A stretch of 64,000 bases of DNA from Paenibacillus sp. ACRRX (GCF_022346885.1 NZ_JAKRNK010000005.1:124001-188000), one strand, 5' to 3'; counted from the first letter of the stretch, positions 7,479 through 16,058 are shown. A program made the numbers and translations. Notes: generated from the sequence alone by a model not told the origin.

Positions 7479-8744
7479 TTATTTATTTGTTAAATAGGAA
7501 AGCACTTGTGTAAGCTTGGCATCATGTAAACCACCTCTGAAGGCTTCGCTTAGCATTATTCCTATGCACCTGTCAATGTCATGATGCCTATCAACAGATA
7601 TGAACATTATAATGCTATCAAGCAAACATTCAAAAGCTTTATTATGCTCATTTATCAACAAAAAGTATTGACTCTTCTTTTCATAATAGAATGCATACTC
7701 TGAAACGATGGATGGGTGGCTAGAAGACATAAAATCTTTTTCATGCAGCAGTAACCTTTCAATTGCTTGTACATCTTTCTGTTTTAAGTAAAGCTCCATG
7801 AGATCGAACATAACCGCGACCTTATGAGGGGCTGTACCTAGTCGGTTTTCTAGCTGAATTATAGCTAAATCAATATCCCCTTTCTTACCGTCCAGTTTGG
7901 CAGTCAGAAACGAAACCTGTTCCTCAATAGAAGGAATACTAGAGAAGTGTTTTAAGATATTAACATACTTCTCTGCCAAGTCGTATCGATCCAGAAAGAA
8001 GTACGAGAAGGCTGTTAATTGAACGGCATATGCTTTTAATGTACCTTCTGAATAATCAAGAGTGATCACTTCTTTACATAACTTTATGCAATCCTGGTAT
8101 TTACCCAAGTGATAAGCATGAGCGCCTAGCTTATAATAATATGTAATTTGATCGGCTACTGAAAGGAATTTAGCGTGATATTGAATATTTTTTCCCGGTT
8201 CATAAGTCTTGCTTAACTTTGTAAAATCATCTCGCTCGATCAGATAAGATTGGAATAGTGCTTTCGCCAGAGTAGGCCGAATGCCGTGATCGTCGGAGAA
8301 CTCGCTAATCACTTTAAACAAGGCGAGCTTTTGAGGGATTTCTTTTGTTTCGATTGCAAGGTCGTATAATCGTTCGACGGACTCTTCAGAGGTTTCGCGC
8401 TGATTAAAGGCGAGGAATGTAGTAGCGATTTTCATAATCAGTGGAACGGGCAACGAATTAGGAAGAGCTTCCTCCAATACCGTAAATAGTGCTTCCGAGC
8501 TACATTCTGCTTCGATGTAGAATTCTGTGATCACATCAATCGGAATATCTAAGGTCGAAGCAATAACTAGAATAGTGCGGAACTCTGGAGAACGTGTCTC
8601 CCCTGTTTCAATTCTGGATAACGTAGCTTCTGGAGTACCTGATAGATCGGAGAGCTGCGGGAGTGTCATCTGTTTTTCTTTTCGTTTACATCGTATCAGT
8701 TCCCCCAGCCCCATTGTTAATGTGGACGCGGAGATTTCAACCAA
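7479..8744 (-). CDS. RRNPP-type peptide receptor/regulator (XRE HTH + TPR)
   Basis: 421 aa. N-terminal XRE helix-turn-helix (LIRCKRKEKQMTLPQLSDLS, then TLSRIETGE, residues about 16-48) followed by some 350 residues of helical TPR-like repeats with many A/Y/L/K positions, as in PlcR, NprR, AimR and the Paenibacillus AloR proteins. The start is a TTG at 8744 with GAGGTG six nt upstream; MGLGELIR at residue 11 is an alternative. The pro-peptide gene begins 14 nt after its stop, the classic arrangement for these systems. A good sigma-A promoter lies at 8801-8829. Targets are unknown; neighbours are the WYL pair and the TerD-domain gene. Confidence 0.88.
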   Translation of the reverse strand: MVEISASTLTMGLGELIRCKRKEKQMTLPQLSDLSGTPEATLSRIETGETRSPEFRTILVIASTLDIPIDVITEFYIEAECSSEALFTVLEEALPNSLPVPLIMKIATTFLAFNQRETSEESVERLYDLAIETKEIPQKLALFKVISEFSDDHGIRPTLAKALFQSYLIERDDFTKLSKTYEPGKNIQYHAKFLSVADQITYYYKLGAHAYHLGKYQDCIKLCKEVITLDYSEGTLKAYAVQLTAFSYFFLDRYDLAEKYVNILKHFSSIPSIEEQVSFLTAKLDGKKGDIDLAIIQLENRLGTAPHKVAVMFDLMELYLKQKDVQAIERLLLHEKDFMSSSHPSIVSEYAFYYEKKSQYFLLINEHNKAFECLLDSIIMFISVDRHHDIDRCIGIMLSEAFRGGLHDAKLTQVLSYLTNK

Positions 8745-8800
8745 CTAGTACACCTCGCTTAATTGATTATTAATTAATTGTATATTAATCGACCACCTAC

Positions 8801-8829
8801 ATATTACCATATTTTTTTAGATGCACCAA
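8801..8829 (-). promoter_or_regulatory. Sigma-A-type promoter for the RRNPP receptor
   Basis: On the minus strand TTGGTG (8824-8829) and TAATAT (8801-8806) are separated by 17 nt. It lies 57 nt upstream of the receptor start. Apart from this promoter and the hairpin near 9090, I see nothing else in the 466-nt gap from 8745 to 9210. Confidence 0.6.
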
Positions 8830-9071
8830 ATACAACATTCCACAAATGACCATTACGGTCGTAATTAATTCCTAAAATAGCTCAAGTGAAGCGGATGAAT
8901 AACAAGACATCTGCTCTTGGTCAACTACAGCATGCATCTCTAGTTTCCCCAGTTATATCAAGCGTTTGTTTAAGGTCTTAAGCTGCGTAAGTTGAGTTAA
9001 CTAGTCATAGATCGCAATAAAAGATTTTTCATTATGTTGATATACATTAACCAGTAATGAAAAGACATCAA

Positions 9072-9106
9072 AAATAACCACGAGGGGTATTCCCTGTGGC
9101 TATTTC
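9072..9106 (-). terminator. Probable terminator after the TerD-domain gene
   Basis: Imperfect hairpin AACCACGAGGG/CCCTGTGGCT with a GTATT loop, followed on the minus strand by TTATTTTTG. It lies about 105 nt after the stop of the TerD-domain gene. A T-rich stretch also follows on the plus strand, so it may act in both directions. Confidence 0.6.
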
Positions 9107-9210
9107 TATTTATTGAGACATGACTTCACACCGAAGATAAAAAACGCTTGGCCGATGCTGCTGATGACAACCGAAATGTGACTGACGGGAGTTCCAGCAG
9201 CCTTCTCCCA

Positions 9211-11298
9211 TTAAGCAATGAACTCAGCCATGATGGTACTAATATCAAACGGAGTAATGCCTTCATTCACCGAAAACACGGTTTGTGCGTCATCTGCGTG
9301 CTGCACAATTCGGCCTCTGGCCTCCGCATGGAGCATAAATAAATCGTACAGGTTTGGCTTTGTTAAGGTGGTCATTGCTTTCCCCATCAGTACCATACCT
9401 TTTTGATTTCCCTCGACATTGTTGAAATAGTTAGGATGATGCTGCAGCGCTAGATCACACCAAATCATTTTCCGTTCTACCACATCCAAAATGATCGGAA
9501 TTGCGATTCTTGTATCCGCAGTAACATCTATTCGATCTACTACAGTGGAAGGTTCAAAGATTTCTCCAGAATTGGGATGCTGCCTCATCATCCAGCCTGC
9601 AAAACACTCTGGTAAATTACAATAGGCCTGCCCTGTAAATGAGTTCAGCGTGGCTACGATGTAACGGCCCCCATATTTAACAACAGAAGGAATATCAATA
9701 TCGATAAACTCACAGGCCCCATGTGGCGCCGATGTAATATCGCCACTGTGAGCCGCTTTATACTGGGCTGAACGCAGATTCGTATAGGAAATATGTTCGA
9801 CATACTGCCACTGCTCATCATACATAACCGCAGAGAGGTCAATATCAACTCTTCCTGTAGGCGTTCCGTCAATCTGCCCTTCCTTCCACCACAAGTAGAA
9901 GCGGATTGTGTCTCCTTCAGTCAGCTCAAGCCGACTACCGCGAACGATGGTACGAAGTGCCTTGCTCGCCGACCTTTGAGAAAAAGGCACTACATATTGC
10001 CTTAAGCTTGCATCGACATAAACGTCCCCCATAGCAGGAAGCTCAGCGAATCTCTTGATGAGCGTATTTTTGCACGTTTGTACTATCGCCTCACAAGCTT
10101 CCAAATTAATATCGGGAAGAGTATTCTCGATAGCTACCGCCTTGGCGACATTCCCTTTTGGGAAAAACGTTCTCAGTTCATGCCCTTTATTCCTATTGCT
10201 AAAATGAGCCTTTACTTGCAACAGCACAGGTGTAGAGACCTGTTCGGCAATTGCAGCAAATTTTTCAACGACCGAAATGTTGTCCTCACCCATTCTTAAC
10301 ATATGGTCCAGCCGCCTAGCGAACTCTCCTGGACGGCTTTGCAAGATGTCCGCAGCCAGACTTGTATCCTTGAAACGCAGCGCATGTTCAACCTTACTGC
10401 TGAACGTTTCATAGGGTTTATTATTGCGTAAAATATCAAACGCTTCCTTGCAGCCATGAAACTTATGTTTATATTCGGCAGGGTGCAAAATTTCGCCAAG
10501 ACGAATCCAGCGATGTTTATACCGCAGCATATCCTCCACACGATTCCCACATTGCTCAAGCAGCTCCAACAATAGACGTCTCTCTGGTCGCTTGAACTTA
10601 CGAAACTTCGATATACTCGCAAGACTTACATCTCCATCTGAAAGTGCTATCGCTAACCGCAGTACATCTGTTGCCGTTCTTATGTATTTGCTGATAAGCT
10701 TCGAATTTGACTTCTCATATTTGAGCAGGGTTCCTATTACAAACCCTACGTTTTCTTTTAAAGGGATCTCGTCCGGCAATATCGAGCTTACATCCTCGTA
10801 ATTGGCGATCACCCACTCCACATCTGCCTGATCGGTTTGGGAGATTGAGCCTTTTGCCCCAATAAGATTACGAATAGTGTGATCAAAATCGGCTGCGCTT
10901 CCTAGATCTATTATTTTCAAATCAACCTGATCCAGAAGTGGAATTCGCTCCAATGCATCATATTCGTTCAGTTGGAGTGTGATGTAGTGAATGATAGCGT
11001 TAATATAAAGCTCTGCCTCACTGGCAAGCATCACTTGCTTGGGGAAGTTCGGGTACATGGGCCTAAAGTTTACATTCCCACCAATTAACTGCTTCAAGTC
11101 TGACACAAGCTGATGATACAACTCCAGAAACTGTTCCACTGACATCGTTTGAACGACTTCCATAAGCGGCTGGGATAAAGTAAACCCGAGATACTCTATG
11201 TTTTTCAGTGCCGTAGCTAAATATGGTTGGGGGAGACGGTGTTGACCAGGTTCTACAATGAGCTTGCTTGCTCTTCTTAAATAAATAGCATTTCTCAT
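9211..11298 (-). CDS. Large TerD-domain stress protein
   Basis: 695 aa. The C-terminal 250 residues carry a TerD fold signature: VDIDLSAVMYD, then SYTNLRSAQ, HSGDITSAPHGACEFIDID and SFTGQAYCNLPECFAGWM, matching the tellurite-resistance/stress protein pattern of calcium-binding TerD. The N-terminal two thirds is helical with basic motifs (FRKFKRPERRLLLELLE) and has no domain I can name. It resembles large TerD proteins annotated as MXAN_6230/SCO0854-like, but no RING Cys/His cluster is present. The start is set at ATG 11298 with AGGAGGG at 11309-11315; the longer TTG frame precedes that site. Upstream are two tandem structured RNAs and a leader element shared with the Ro60 operon, which suggests an RNA-linked role. 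Confidence 0.8.
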   Translation of the reverse strand: MRNAIYLRRASKLIVEPGQHRLPQPYLATALKNIEYLGFTLSQPLMEVVQTMSVEQFLELYHQLVSDLKQLIGGNVNFRPMYPNFPKQVMLASEAELYINAIIHYITLQLNEYDALERIPLLDQVDLKIIDLGSAADFDHTIRNLIGAKGSISQTDQADVEWVIANYEDVSSILPDEIPLKENVGFVIGTLLKYEKSNSKLISKYIRTATDVLRLAIALSDGDVSLASISKFRKFKRPERRLLLELLEQCGNRVEDMLRYKHRWIRLGEILHPAEYKHKFHGCKEAFDILRNNKPYETFSSKVEHALRFKDTSLAADILQSRPGEFARRLDHMLRMGEDNISVVEKFAAIAEQVSTPVLLQVKAHFSNRNKGHELRTFFPKGNVAKAVAIENTLPDINLEACEAIVQTCKNTLIKRFAELPAMGDVYVDASLRQYVVPFSQRSASKALRTIVRGSRLELTEGDTIRFYLWWKEGQIDGTPTGRVDIDLSAVMYDEQWQYVEHISYTNLRSAQYKAAHSGDITSAPHGACEFIDIDIPSVVKYGGRYIVATLNSFTGQAYCNLPECFAGWMMRQHPNSGEIFEPSTVVDRIDVTADTRIAIPIILDVVERKMIWCDLALQHHPNYFNNVEGNQKGMVLMGKAMTTLTKPNLYDLFMLHAEARGRIVQHADDAQTVFSVNEGITPFDISTIMAEFIA

Positions 11299-11330
11299 TG
11301 GGCCTAATCCCTCCTCATTTTCATAAAATA

Positions 11331-11404
11331 ACAATCAGGAAACTTGCATCTCTAGTATCAACTAGGTTTGGTTTAAGAAGGAAGAGATGCAATAGCCTGA
11401 TTGT
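11331..11404 (-). ncRNA. Tandem structured RNA, unit A (TerD locus)
   Basis: A two-step hairpin: outer 9-bp helix (11331-11339 with 11396-11404, perfect) and inner 10-bp helix (11344-11353 with 11383-11392, perfect), with a small further stem TAGT/ACTA inside. The internal loop between helices has a CTA-type 5' side and a U-rich 3' side on the minus strand, between AGG and CCT. This is the same plan as the Y-RNA-like units at 4530-4915. It shares CAGGCTATTGC and a CCTTCT loop motif with unit B. It ends 32 nt before the TerD gene start. It could be a leader of that mRNA or a separate processed RNA. Confidence 0.65.
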
Positions 11405-11409
11405 GATCT

Positions 11410-11478
11410 CTTCAGGAAAGGTGCCACCCTAATTTGAATCTCCAATGGTTGTAGAAGGAAGGATGGCAATAGCCTGAA
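11410..11478 (-). ncRNA. Tandem structured RNA, unit B (TerD locus)
   Basis: Outer 7-bp helix CTTCAGG/CCTGAAG (11410-11416 with 11472-11478), internal loop, then an 8-bp inner helix (11422-11429 with 11460-11467). The single imperfect pair in the inner helix is U-G on the minus strand but C-A on the plus strand, which indicates the minus strand. Conserved bases with unit A are CAGGCTATTGC and CCTTCT near the loop. Units A and B differ in helix sequence while keeping pairing, so the structure is supported by covariation. Confidence 0.65.
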
Positions 11479-11527
11479 GTGGTTGGAGGTTATCAACTTA
11501 CTCAAGGTGTTCTTAACTGAGCATTGT

Positions 11528-11594
11528 TGTCGGCCTCTTGAGTAGTATCATCCCATATGTTCAGGTAGACGAACATGGCGAAAGTATTACGACA
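11528..11594 (-). promoter_or_regulatory. Conserved leader element, copy 2 (TerD locus)
   Basis: 67-nt element bounded by TGTCG/CGACA. It is identical to copy 1 at 4937-5001 in the flanks (on the plus strand GGCCTCT, TATCATCCC, GAACATGG and GAAAGTATTACGACA). Its inner hairpin is different (ATGTTC/GAACAT). It begins the minus-strand series leader, unit B, unit A, TerD gene, exactly as copy 1 begins leader, units 3-2-1, Ro60. From 11595 to 11890 I see nothing further apart from the RBS region of the next plus-strand gene. Confidence 0.6.
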
Positions 11595-11890
11595 GTGATT
11601 ATTTGCGAAATTAGATAGGCACTCATTACCACGATTGACGAGTACATAAGGTGTATTAATTGACTAATAAGTTAGCCGAAGCAGCCACCTTGTTTTCCGT
11701 ATATTACGTCATACTCCATTTAAGCCTTACTTAAGTTCCAGACTATTTTCGTTTATACTCGGCCCTGCCTGCTAATAAGAGCGTAAGCTTAACAAATAAT
11801 AAAAGGCGAAAATTGGCATACTAAAGCAACAAGTCTCCAGCATGCTCTTATGCTGGCAGACCGAGAAAGAACTACGATGCGGAGGATTGC

Positions 11891-13444
11891 ATGATGAAGA
11901 GAAAATGCCAGCCTGCCCTGATGATCCTACTTGCCTTTCTGCTGCTGATCTCAGGTTGTGGAGGAGCAAGCTCCAAACAGCCTGGACCTGAAGCTGGTGC
12001 AAATCAACAGGCAGAAGAAAACAAGGAAAAAGAAAAGGAAGATGCCGTATCAAGCCCATCCCTTGCTACATATACACCGCTTGACCAGCTCAAGGAGAGC
12101 TATGACGTTGTCATTGTTGGTGCAGGAGGTGCTGGCATGACCGCGGCACTTGAAGTGAAAGCAGCAGGCTTGAGCCCTGTCATTCTGGAGAAGATGCAGG
12201 TAGCCGGCGGTAACACAAGCAAAGCATCTTCAGGAATGAATGCATCGGAAACCAAGTTCCAGAAAGAACAGAACATTACGGATACTAATGATCTGTTCTA
12301 TGATGAAACGCTAAAAGGCGGGCATTTGACCAACAATAAGGATATGCTTCGGTACTTTGTGGACCATTCTGCTGCTGCCATTGATTGGCTGGACAGCAAT
12401 GGTATTCGCCTGAACAACATTACGATCACAGGGGGCATGAGCAAGAAACGCACCCATCGTCCTGAAGATGGCTCAGCTGTCGGCAAATATCTTGTATCTG
12501 GACTGATCAAAAAGGTACAAGAACAAGGAATTCCACTCTTTGTCAACGCCAATGTTCAGGAGGTCACAAGCAAAGACGGGAAGGCAACTGGTGTAAAGGT
12601 TGATTTCAGCCAAGCAAATAAGAACAAAACAATTGCGGCCAAATCTGTTGTGATTACGGCAGGTGGATTCGGCGCAAATATGGAGTTAATCAAGAAGGTG
12701 AGACCTGACCTTGAAGGCTATGTGACGACGAATCAGGAGGGCAGCACAGGTGACGGCATTAAGATGGTAGAGCACATGGGCGGCACCACGGTTGACATGG
12801 ATCAAATTCAGGTTCACCCTACCGTTCAGCAGGAAAATTCCTATTTGATTGGTGAAGTAGTACGCGGTGAAGGTGCGATACTGGTATCCAATGAAGGGAA
12901 GCGCTTCGTAAATGAGATGGGCGCTCGTGATAGCGTTACAGCAGCGATTAACAAGCTCCCGGAAAAAAATGCTTATCTGATCTTCGATTCCGGTGTCAAG
13001 TCGCGTGCAAAAGCAATCGATTATTATGAAAAAATGGGGTTTGTTAAACAAGCAGATACGATCAAGGGGCTGGCAGAGATTATCCGTGTGCCTGCCGCTC
13101 CCCTGCAGAAGACGCTTGAGGGTTGGAACACCGCTGTGAAGAGTAAGAAGGACGATACGTTCAACAGAAAAACAGGGATGGAGCATGAATTATCGGGTAC
13201 TCCGTACTATGCGATCAAGATTGGACCAGGCATTCACTACACCATGGGTGGTGTAAAGATCAACACCAATACGGAAGTATTAGACAAGGATGGCAAGCCT
13301 ATTCCAGCTCTATTTGCTGCAGGCGAAGTCACAGGCGGTCTGCATGGTGAGAATCGAATCGGCGGCAATTCCATCGCAGAGATCATTATTTTTGGCCGTC
13401 AGGCTGGGATGAAGTCAGCGCAATATGTGAAGAGCGCAAAATAA
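11891..13444 (+). CDS. Lipoprotein flavocytochrome c-type fumarate/urocanate reductase
   Basis: 517 aa. Signal peptide with lipobox LLISGCGG (Cys about residue 23), so it is anchored outside the membrane, followed by a Gln/Lys/Glu-rich linker. An FAD-binding domain starts near residue 73 (YDVVIVGAGGAGMTAALEV) and continues through GGNTSKASSGMNAS, the mobile capping region, and GGVKINTN, ALFAAGEVTGG and ENRIGGNSIAEIIIFGRQAG at the C-terminus. This is the soluble fumarate reductase/flavocytochrome c family, which reduces fumarate, urocanate or similar enoates. No haem-binding CxxCH and no FMN-binding domain is present, and no partner is adjacent, so the electron donor is unclear. A terminator follows at 13481. 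Confidence 0.88.
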   Translation: MMKRKCQPALMILLAFLLLISGCGGASSKQPGPEAGANQQAEENKEKEKEDAVSSPSLATYTPLDQLKESYDVVIVGAGGAGMTAALEVKAAGLSPVILEKMQVAGGNTSKASSGMNASETKFQKEQNITDTNDLFYDETLKGGHLTNNKDMLRYFVDHSAAAIDWLDSNGIRLNNITITGGMSKKRTHRPEDGSAVGKYLVSGLIKKVQEQGIPLFVNANVQEVTSKDGKATGVKVDFSQANKNKTIAAKSVVITAGGFGANMELIKKVRPDLEGYVTTNQEGSTGDGIKMVEHMGGTTVDMDQIQVHPTVQQENSYLIGEVVRGEGAILVSNEGKRFVNEMGARDSVTAAINKLPEKNAYLIFDSGVKSRAKAIDYYEKMGFVKQADTIKGLAEIIRVPAAPLQKTLEGWNTAVKSKKDDTFNRKTGMEHELSGTPYYAIKIGPGIHYTMGGVKINTNTEVLDKDGKPIPALFAAGEVTGGLHGENRIGGNSIAEIIIFGRQAGMKSAQYVKSAK

Positions 13445-13480
13445 TGAAAAGATCCGTGCAGTGATTTTCTTGTAACGATT

Positions 13481-13514
13481 AAGAGGCCCCTAGAAAATAG
13501 CGGGCCTCTTCTTG
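13481..13514 (+). terminator. Intrinsic terminator after the flavin reductase
   Basis: Perfect 9-bp hairpin AAGAGGCCC/GGGCCTCTT with a 12-nt loop, followed by a short TTCTTG run, 37 nt after the stop codon at 13444. Confidence 0.75.
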
Positions 13515-13645
13515 TGGGGTACAAGTTGACTACCACAAGATATCAACTACGCTTACACCATCCGGTTATTCGTATGTAAGATGTTTGTAGCAATGATCAA
13601 GGATGTAGCTCATAAGATGGAATCGTAATTAGAGTTGGTACTAGT

Positions 13646-14170
13646 TCATTGCGCCCTCTTTCTGCTTATAACAAAATTCCTTATTATTCTGACTAATATA
13701 TAAACTATAATAGCCAGCACAGATACGCAGTCTATTAAAAAGTAAAAGATAAGAATTTCGAGCGGAATGCCTGCTTTATCATTCATGTGAGAGGAAAACG
13801 CCTCCGTCGGTTCCACAGGTATAAAACGCTGCGATTCACGATCCAGCTTCAATTCATGGGTATAACATCCAAACTCCCGAATAACAATCTGTTTTCTACC
13901 AAAAAGGCCGCTAAATGCTGGTACTTTCTTAGATGAGGTTTCTACATAAAATGGGTGAACCGTTCCACCAATCCACCCAATTTCTTGGATCCAGTTTGAT
14001 GATACCTGAGCCACGACGTCTTCGTGACAATAATCCTGGTACAGCTTCTCTACAGCGATTTTGATCGTATTCTTATCCTTATCATCGATATAGTAATTAT
14101 GCAATAATGGATAATGAATCAAAATAATAAACACGACAAACCAGAACATTTTATTTTTGAAGAGTTTCAT
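13646..14170 (-). CDS. Two-TM membrane protein of unknown function
   Basis: 174 aa from ATG 14170, chosen because GGAGGAGGG precedes it; the frame extends further upstream to 14350 without an RBS. An N-terminal membrane helix (FWFVVFIILIHYPLL, residues about 9-24) precedes a probably extracytoplasmic middle part of about 115 residues. A second helix follows near residues 140-162 (LEILIFYFLIDCVSVLAII), with a basic cytoplasmic tail. I recognise no family. It is convergent with the flavin reductase and divergent from the SCIFF genes. Confidence 0.6.
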   Translation of the reverse strand: MKLFKNKMFWFVVFIILIHYPLLHNYYIDDKDKNTIKIAVEKLYQDYCHEDVVAQVSSNWIQEIGWIGGTVHPFYVETSSKKVPAFSGLFGRKQIVIREFGCYTHELKLDRESQRFIPVEPTEAFSSHMNDKAGIPLEILIFYFLIDCVSVLAIIVYILVRIIRNFVISRKRAQ

Positions 14171-14421
14171 ATCAAGCCCTCCTCCAGATCCCAAAATATA
14201 ACATATTTTTATTTTTGTATATAAGATTTCGCATCCTGTACACAATACTTTCCTAATTTTTCTATCTTCCCTAAACACGTAACCCCATCCAACCATCAGT
14301 TGCCGGGCAGGTAGGATGAGGTGTGACCTTTTTGATTGTTGTGCCGCCAAAGTTGTTGCTACGATAGTTCAAAGTAGCAGGTTAAGTACAGCTAACAAAA
14401 TTGGAATAGGAGCGGCTCAGT

Positions 14422-14571
14422 ATGAAAAGAATCGTAACATTGAACACACGAAAACTAATGGACACAGCAAGACACGGCGGATGTGGTGCATGTCAGACAT
14501 CTTGCCAGTCTGCTTGCAAGACTTCCTGTGGCGTTGCCAACCAACGTTGTGAAAATGAAATGAACAAATAG
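14422..14571 (+). CDS. scfA: SCIFF ranthipeptide precursor
   Basis: 49 aa with six Cys in the C-terminal half at residues 21, 24, 28, 32, 36 and 43 (GGCGACQTSCQSACKTSC), the hallmark of SCIFF (six cysteines in forty-five residues). AGGAG lies 9 nt upstream of the ATG. SCIFF peptides receive Cys-to-residue thioether cross-links from the radical SAM maturase encoded next door. In Clostridia they have been linked to population-level control of metabolism; the role here is not known. A hairpin between this gene and the maturase probably keeps the precursor mRNA in excess. Confidence 0.95.
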   Translation: MKRIVTLNTRKLMDTARHGGCGACQTSCQSACKTSCGVANQRCENEMNK

Positions 14572-14585
14572 TAATTGAAGCTCAC

Positions 14586-14612
14586 CGCCGTCCCTATAAG
14601 GACGGCGAATTT
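14586..14612 (+). terminator. Attenuating hairpin between scfA and scfB
   Basis: CGCCGTCC/GGACGGCG, 8 bp with a 6-nt loop, followed by AATTTGTTT. Partial termination here would give more precursor than maturase. Confidence 0.65.
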
Positions 14613-14666
14613 GTTTATGCTGGTTAGTCGTTGCAATTTGTAGGCAAAAGGAGTTTGGTTAGCAAT

Positions 14667-16046
14667 ATGATTCATCAATATCAACTGAACGGATATAACA
14701 TCGTGATTGACACCTATAGTGGCTCAGTGCATGTTGTGGATGATCTGGCGTATGAGATCATTGCACTTTATGAGCATGCAGCTCCCGCACAAATCCTGAC
14801 CTTAATGAAGGAAAAACATTTTGCTGAGGATAGTATTAGAGAGACATTTTCAGAGGTTGAAGAACTCAAAAGGAATGGGCTGCTCTTTACAGAGGATGTG
14901 TATGAAGAACTGTCTATTGATTTACAAAAACGAAAAACATATGTCAAAGCACTCTGTCTTAATGTCGCGCATACCTGTAATCTGTCATGCGAATATTGCT
15001 TTGCCAGCCAAGGGAAATACAATGGTGAACGAGCCATCATGAGTGTTGAGGTTGGACAACGAGCAATTGATTACTTGCTGGAACATTCGGGTCATCACCG
15101 AAATCTGGACATCGACTTCTTCGGCGGGGAACCGCTTATGGCTTGGAAAGTCGTCAAACAGATCGTAGCGTATGCACGAAGTAAGGAAAAGGAATGGAAG
15201 AAGAAATTCCGCTTCACCTTCACAACGAATGGGATGCTGCTGGACGATGAGGTCACCGAGTTTTTGAATCAGGAAATGTACAATGTCGTCTTAAGCCTCG
15301 ATGGCAGAAAAGAGGTACATGACCAGTTGCGTACAACCGTGACCGGCAAAGGCAGTTATGATCATATCGTACCGAAGTTCCAGGATTTCATCCAAAAGCG
15401 CGGCGACCAGGAGTATTATGTACGAGGAACTTATACGCAAAACAATGTGGACTTCACCAATGACATCTTCCATATCGCAGATCTAGGCTTTGACAAAATC
15501 TCAATGGAACCTGTCATCTGTGATCCACGGGAACCCTATGCTCTAACCGAGAAGGATCTCCCGGAGATTTATCACCAATACGAAATTCTTGCCAAAGAAA
15601 TGATTACGCGCAGCGAGCAAGGCAAAGGATTTACGTTCTATCATTACATGCTTGATCTCTCGGAAGGTCCTTGCATCCAGAAGCGAATCACAGGCTGTGG
15701 CTCAGGCACAGAATATCTCGCTGTCACCCCAGCGGGCGAGTTGTTCCCCTGCCATCAGTTTGTAGGGGATGAAGCGTACAGCATGGGCAACATTTGGGAG
15801 GGCATCACACGACCTGAGCTGCAGGGCCAATTTAAAGAAAGCAACTGCTACGCGAAGTCAGCATGTAAGGATTGCTGGGCTAAACTGTACTGCAGCGGCG
15901 GATGTCCTGCCAATGCCCTGCATGCGACGGGTTCCATCAACGGAATTTATGAATTTAGTTGTGACGTTTTCCGTAAACGAATTGAATGTTCCATGATGGC
16001 AAAGGTTGCCGAGTCCATTCGAGAACTTGAAGCTTGTGAGGCGTAG
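14667..16046 (+). CDS. scfB: SCIFF radical SAM maturase (thioether-forming)
   Basis: 459 aa. N-terminal peptide-recognition (RRE-like) region of about 90 residues, then the radical SAM cluster motif CNLSCEYC (Cys104, 108, 111) and the FFGGEPL motif. The C-terminal SPASM region has Cys in ITGCGSG, LFPCHQF, CYAKSACKDCWAKLYCSGGC and FSCDVF, binding auxiliary 4Fe-4S clusters. The enzyme forms thioether links in SCIFF. ATG 14667 is preferred, with AAAAGGAG 13 nt upstream; the frame also opens at TTG 14631. It lies 95 nt after scfA on the same strand, the conserved pair order. Confidence 0.93.
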   Translation: MIHQYQLNGYNIVIDTYSGSVHVVDDLAYEIIALYEHAAPAQILTLMKEKHFAEDSIRETFSEVEELKRNGLLFTEDVYEELSIDLQKRKTYVKALCLNVAHTCNLSCEYCFASQGKYNGERAIMSVEVGQRAIDYLLEHSGHHRNLDIDFFGGEPLMAWKVVKQIVAYARSKEKEWKKKFRFTFTTNGMLLDDEVTEFLNQEMYNVVLSLDGRKEVHDQLRTTVTGKGSYDHIVPKFQDFIQKRGDQEYYVRGTYTQNNVDFTNDIFHIADLGFDKISMEPVICDPREPYALTEKDLPEIYHQYEILAKEMITRSEQGKGFTFYHYMLDLSEGPCIQKRITGCGSGTEYLAVTPAGELFPCHQFVGDEAYSMGNIWEGITRPELQGQFKESNCYAKSACKDCWAKLYCSGGCPANALHATGSINGIYEFSCDVFRKRIECSMMAKVAESIRELEACEA

Positions 16047-16058
16047 ATAGAGGAACGA

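Noticed and set aside
11410-11440. T-box-like word AGGGTGGCACC on the minus strand
   Set aside because: No stem I, specifier loop or competing terminator pair is seen, and the bases are already explained by the helices of unit B.
13646-14350. Longer 234-codon version of the two-TM protein
   Set aside because: The N-terminal 60 residues lack an RBS; a strong GGAGG lies just before ATG 14170.
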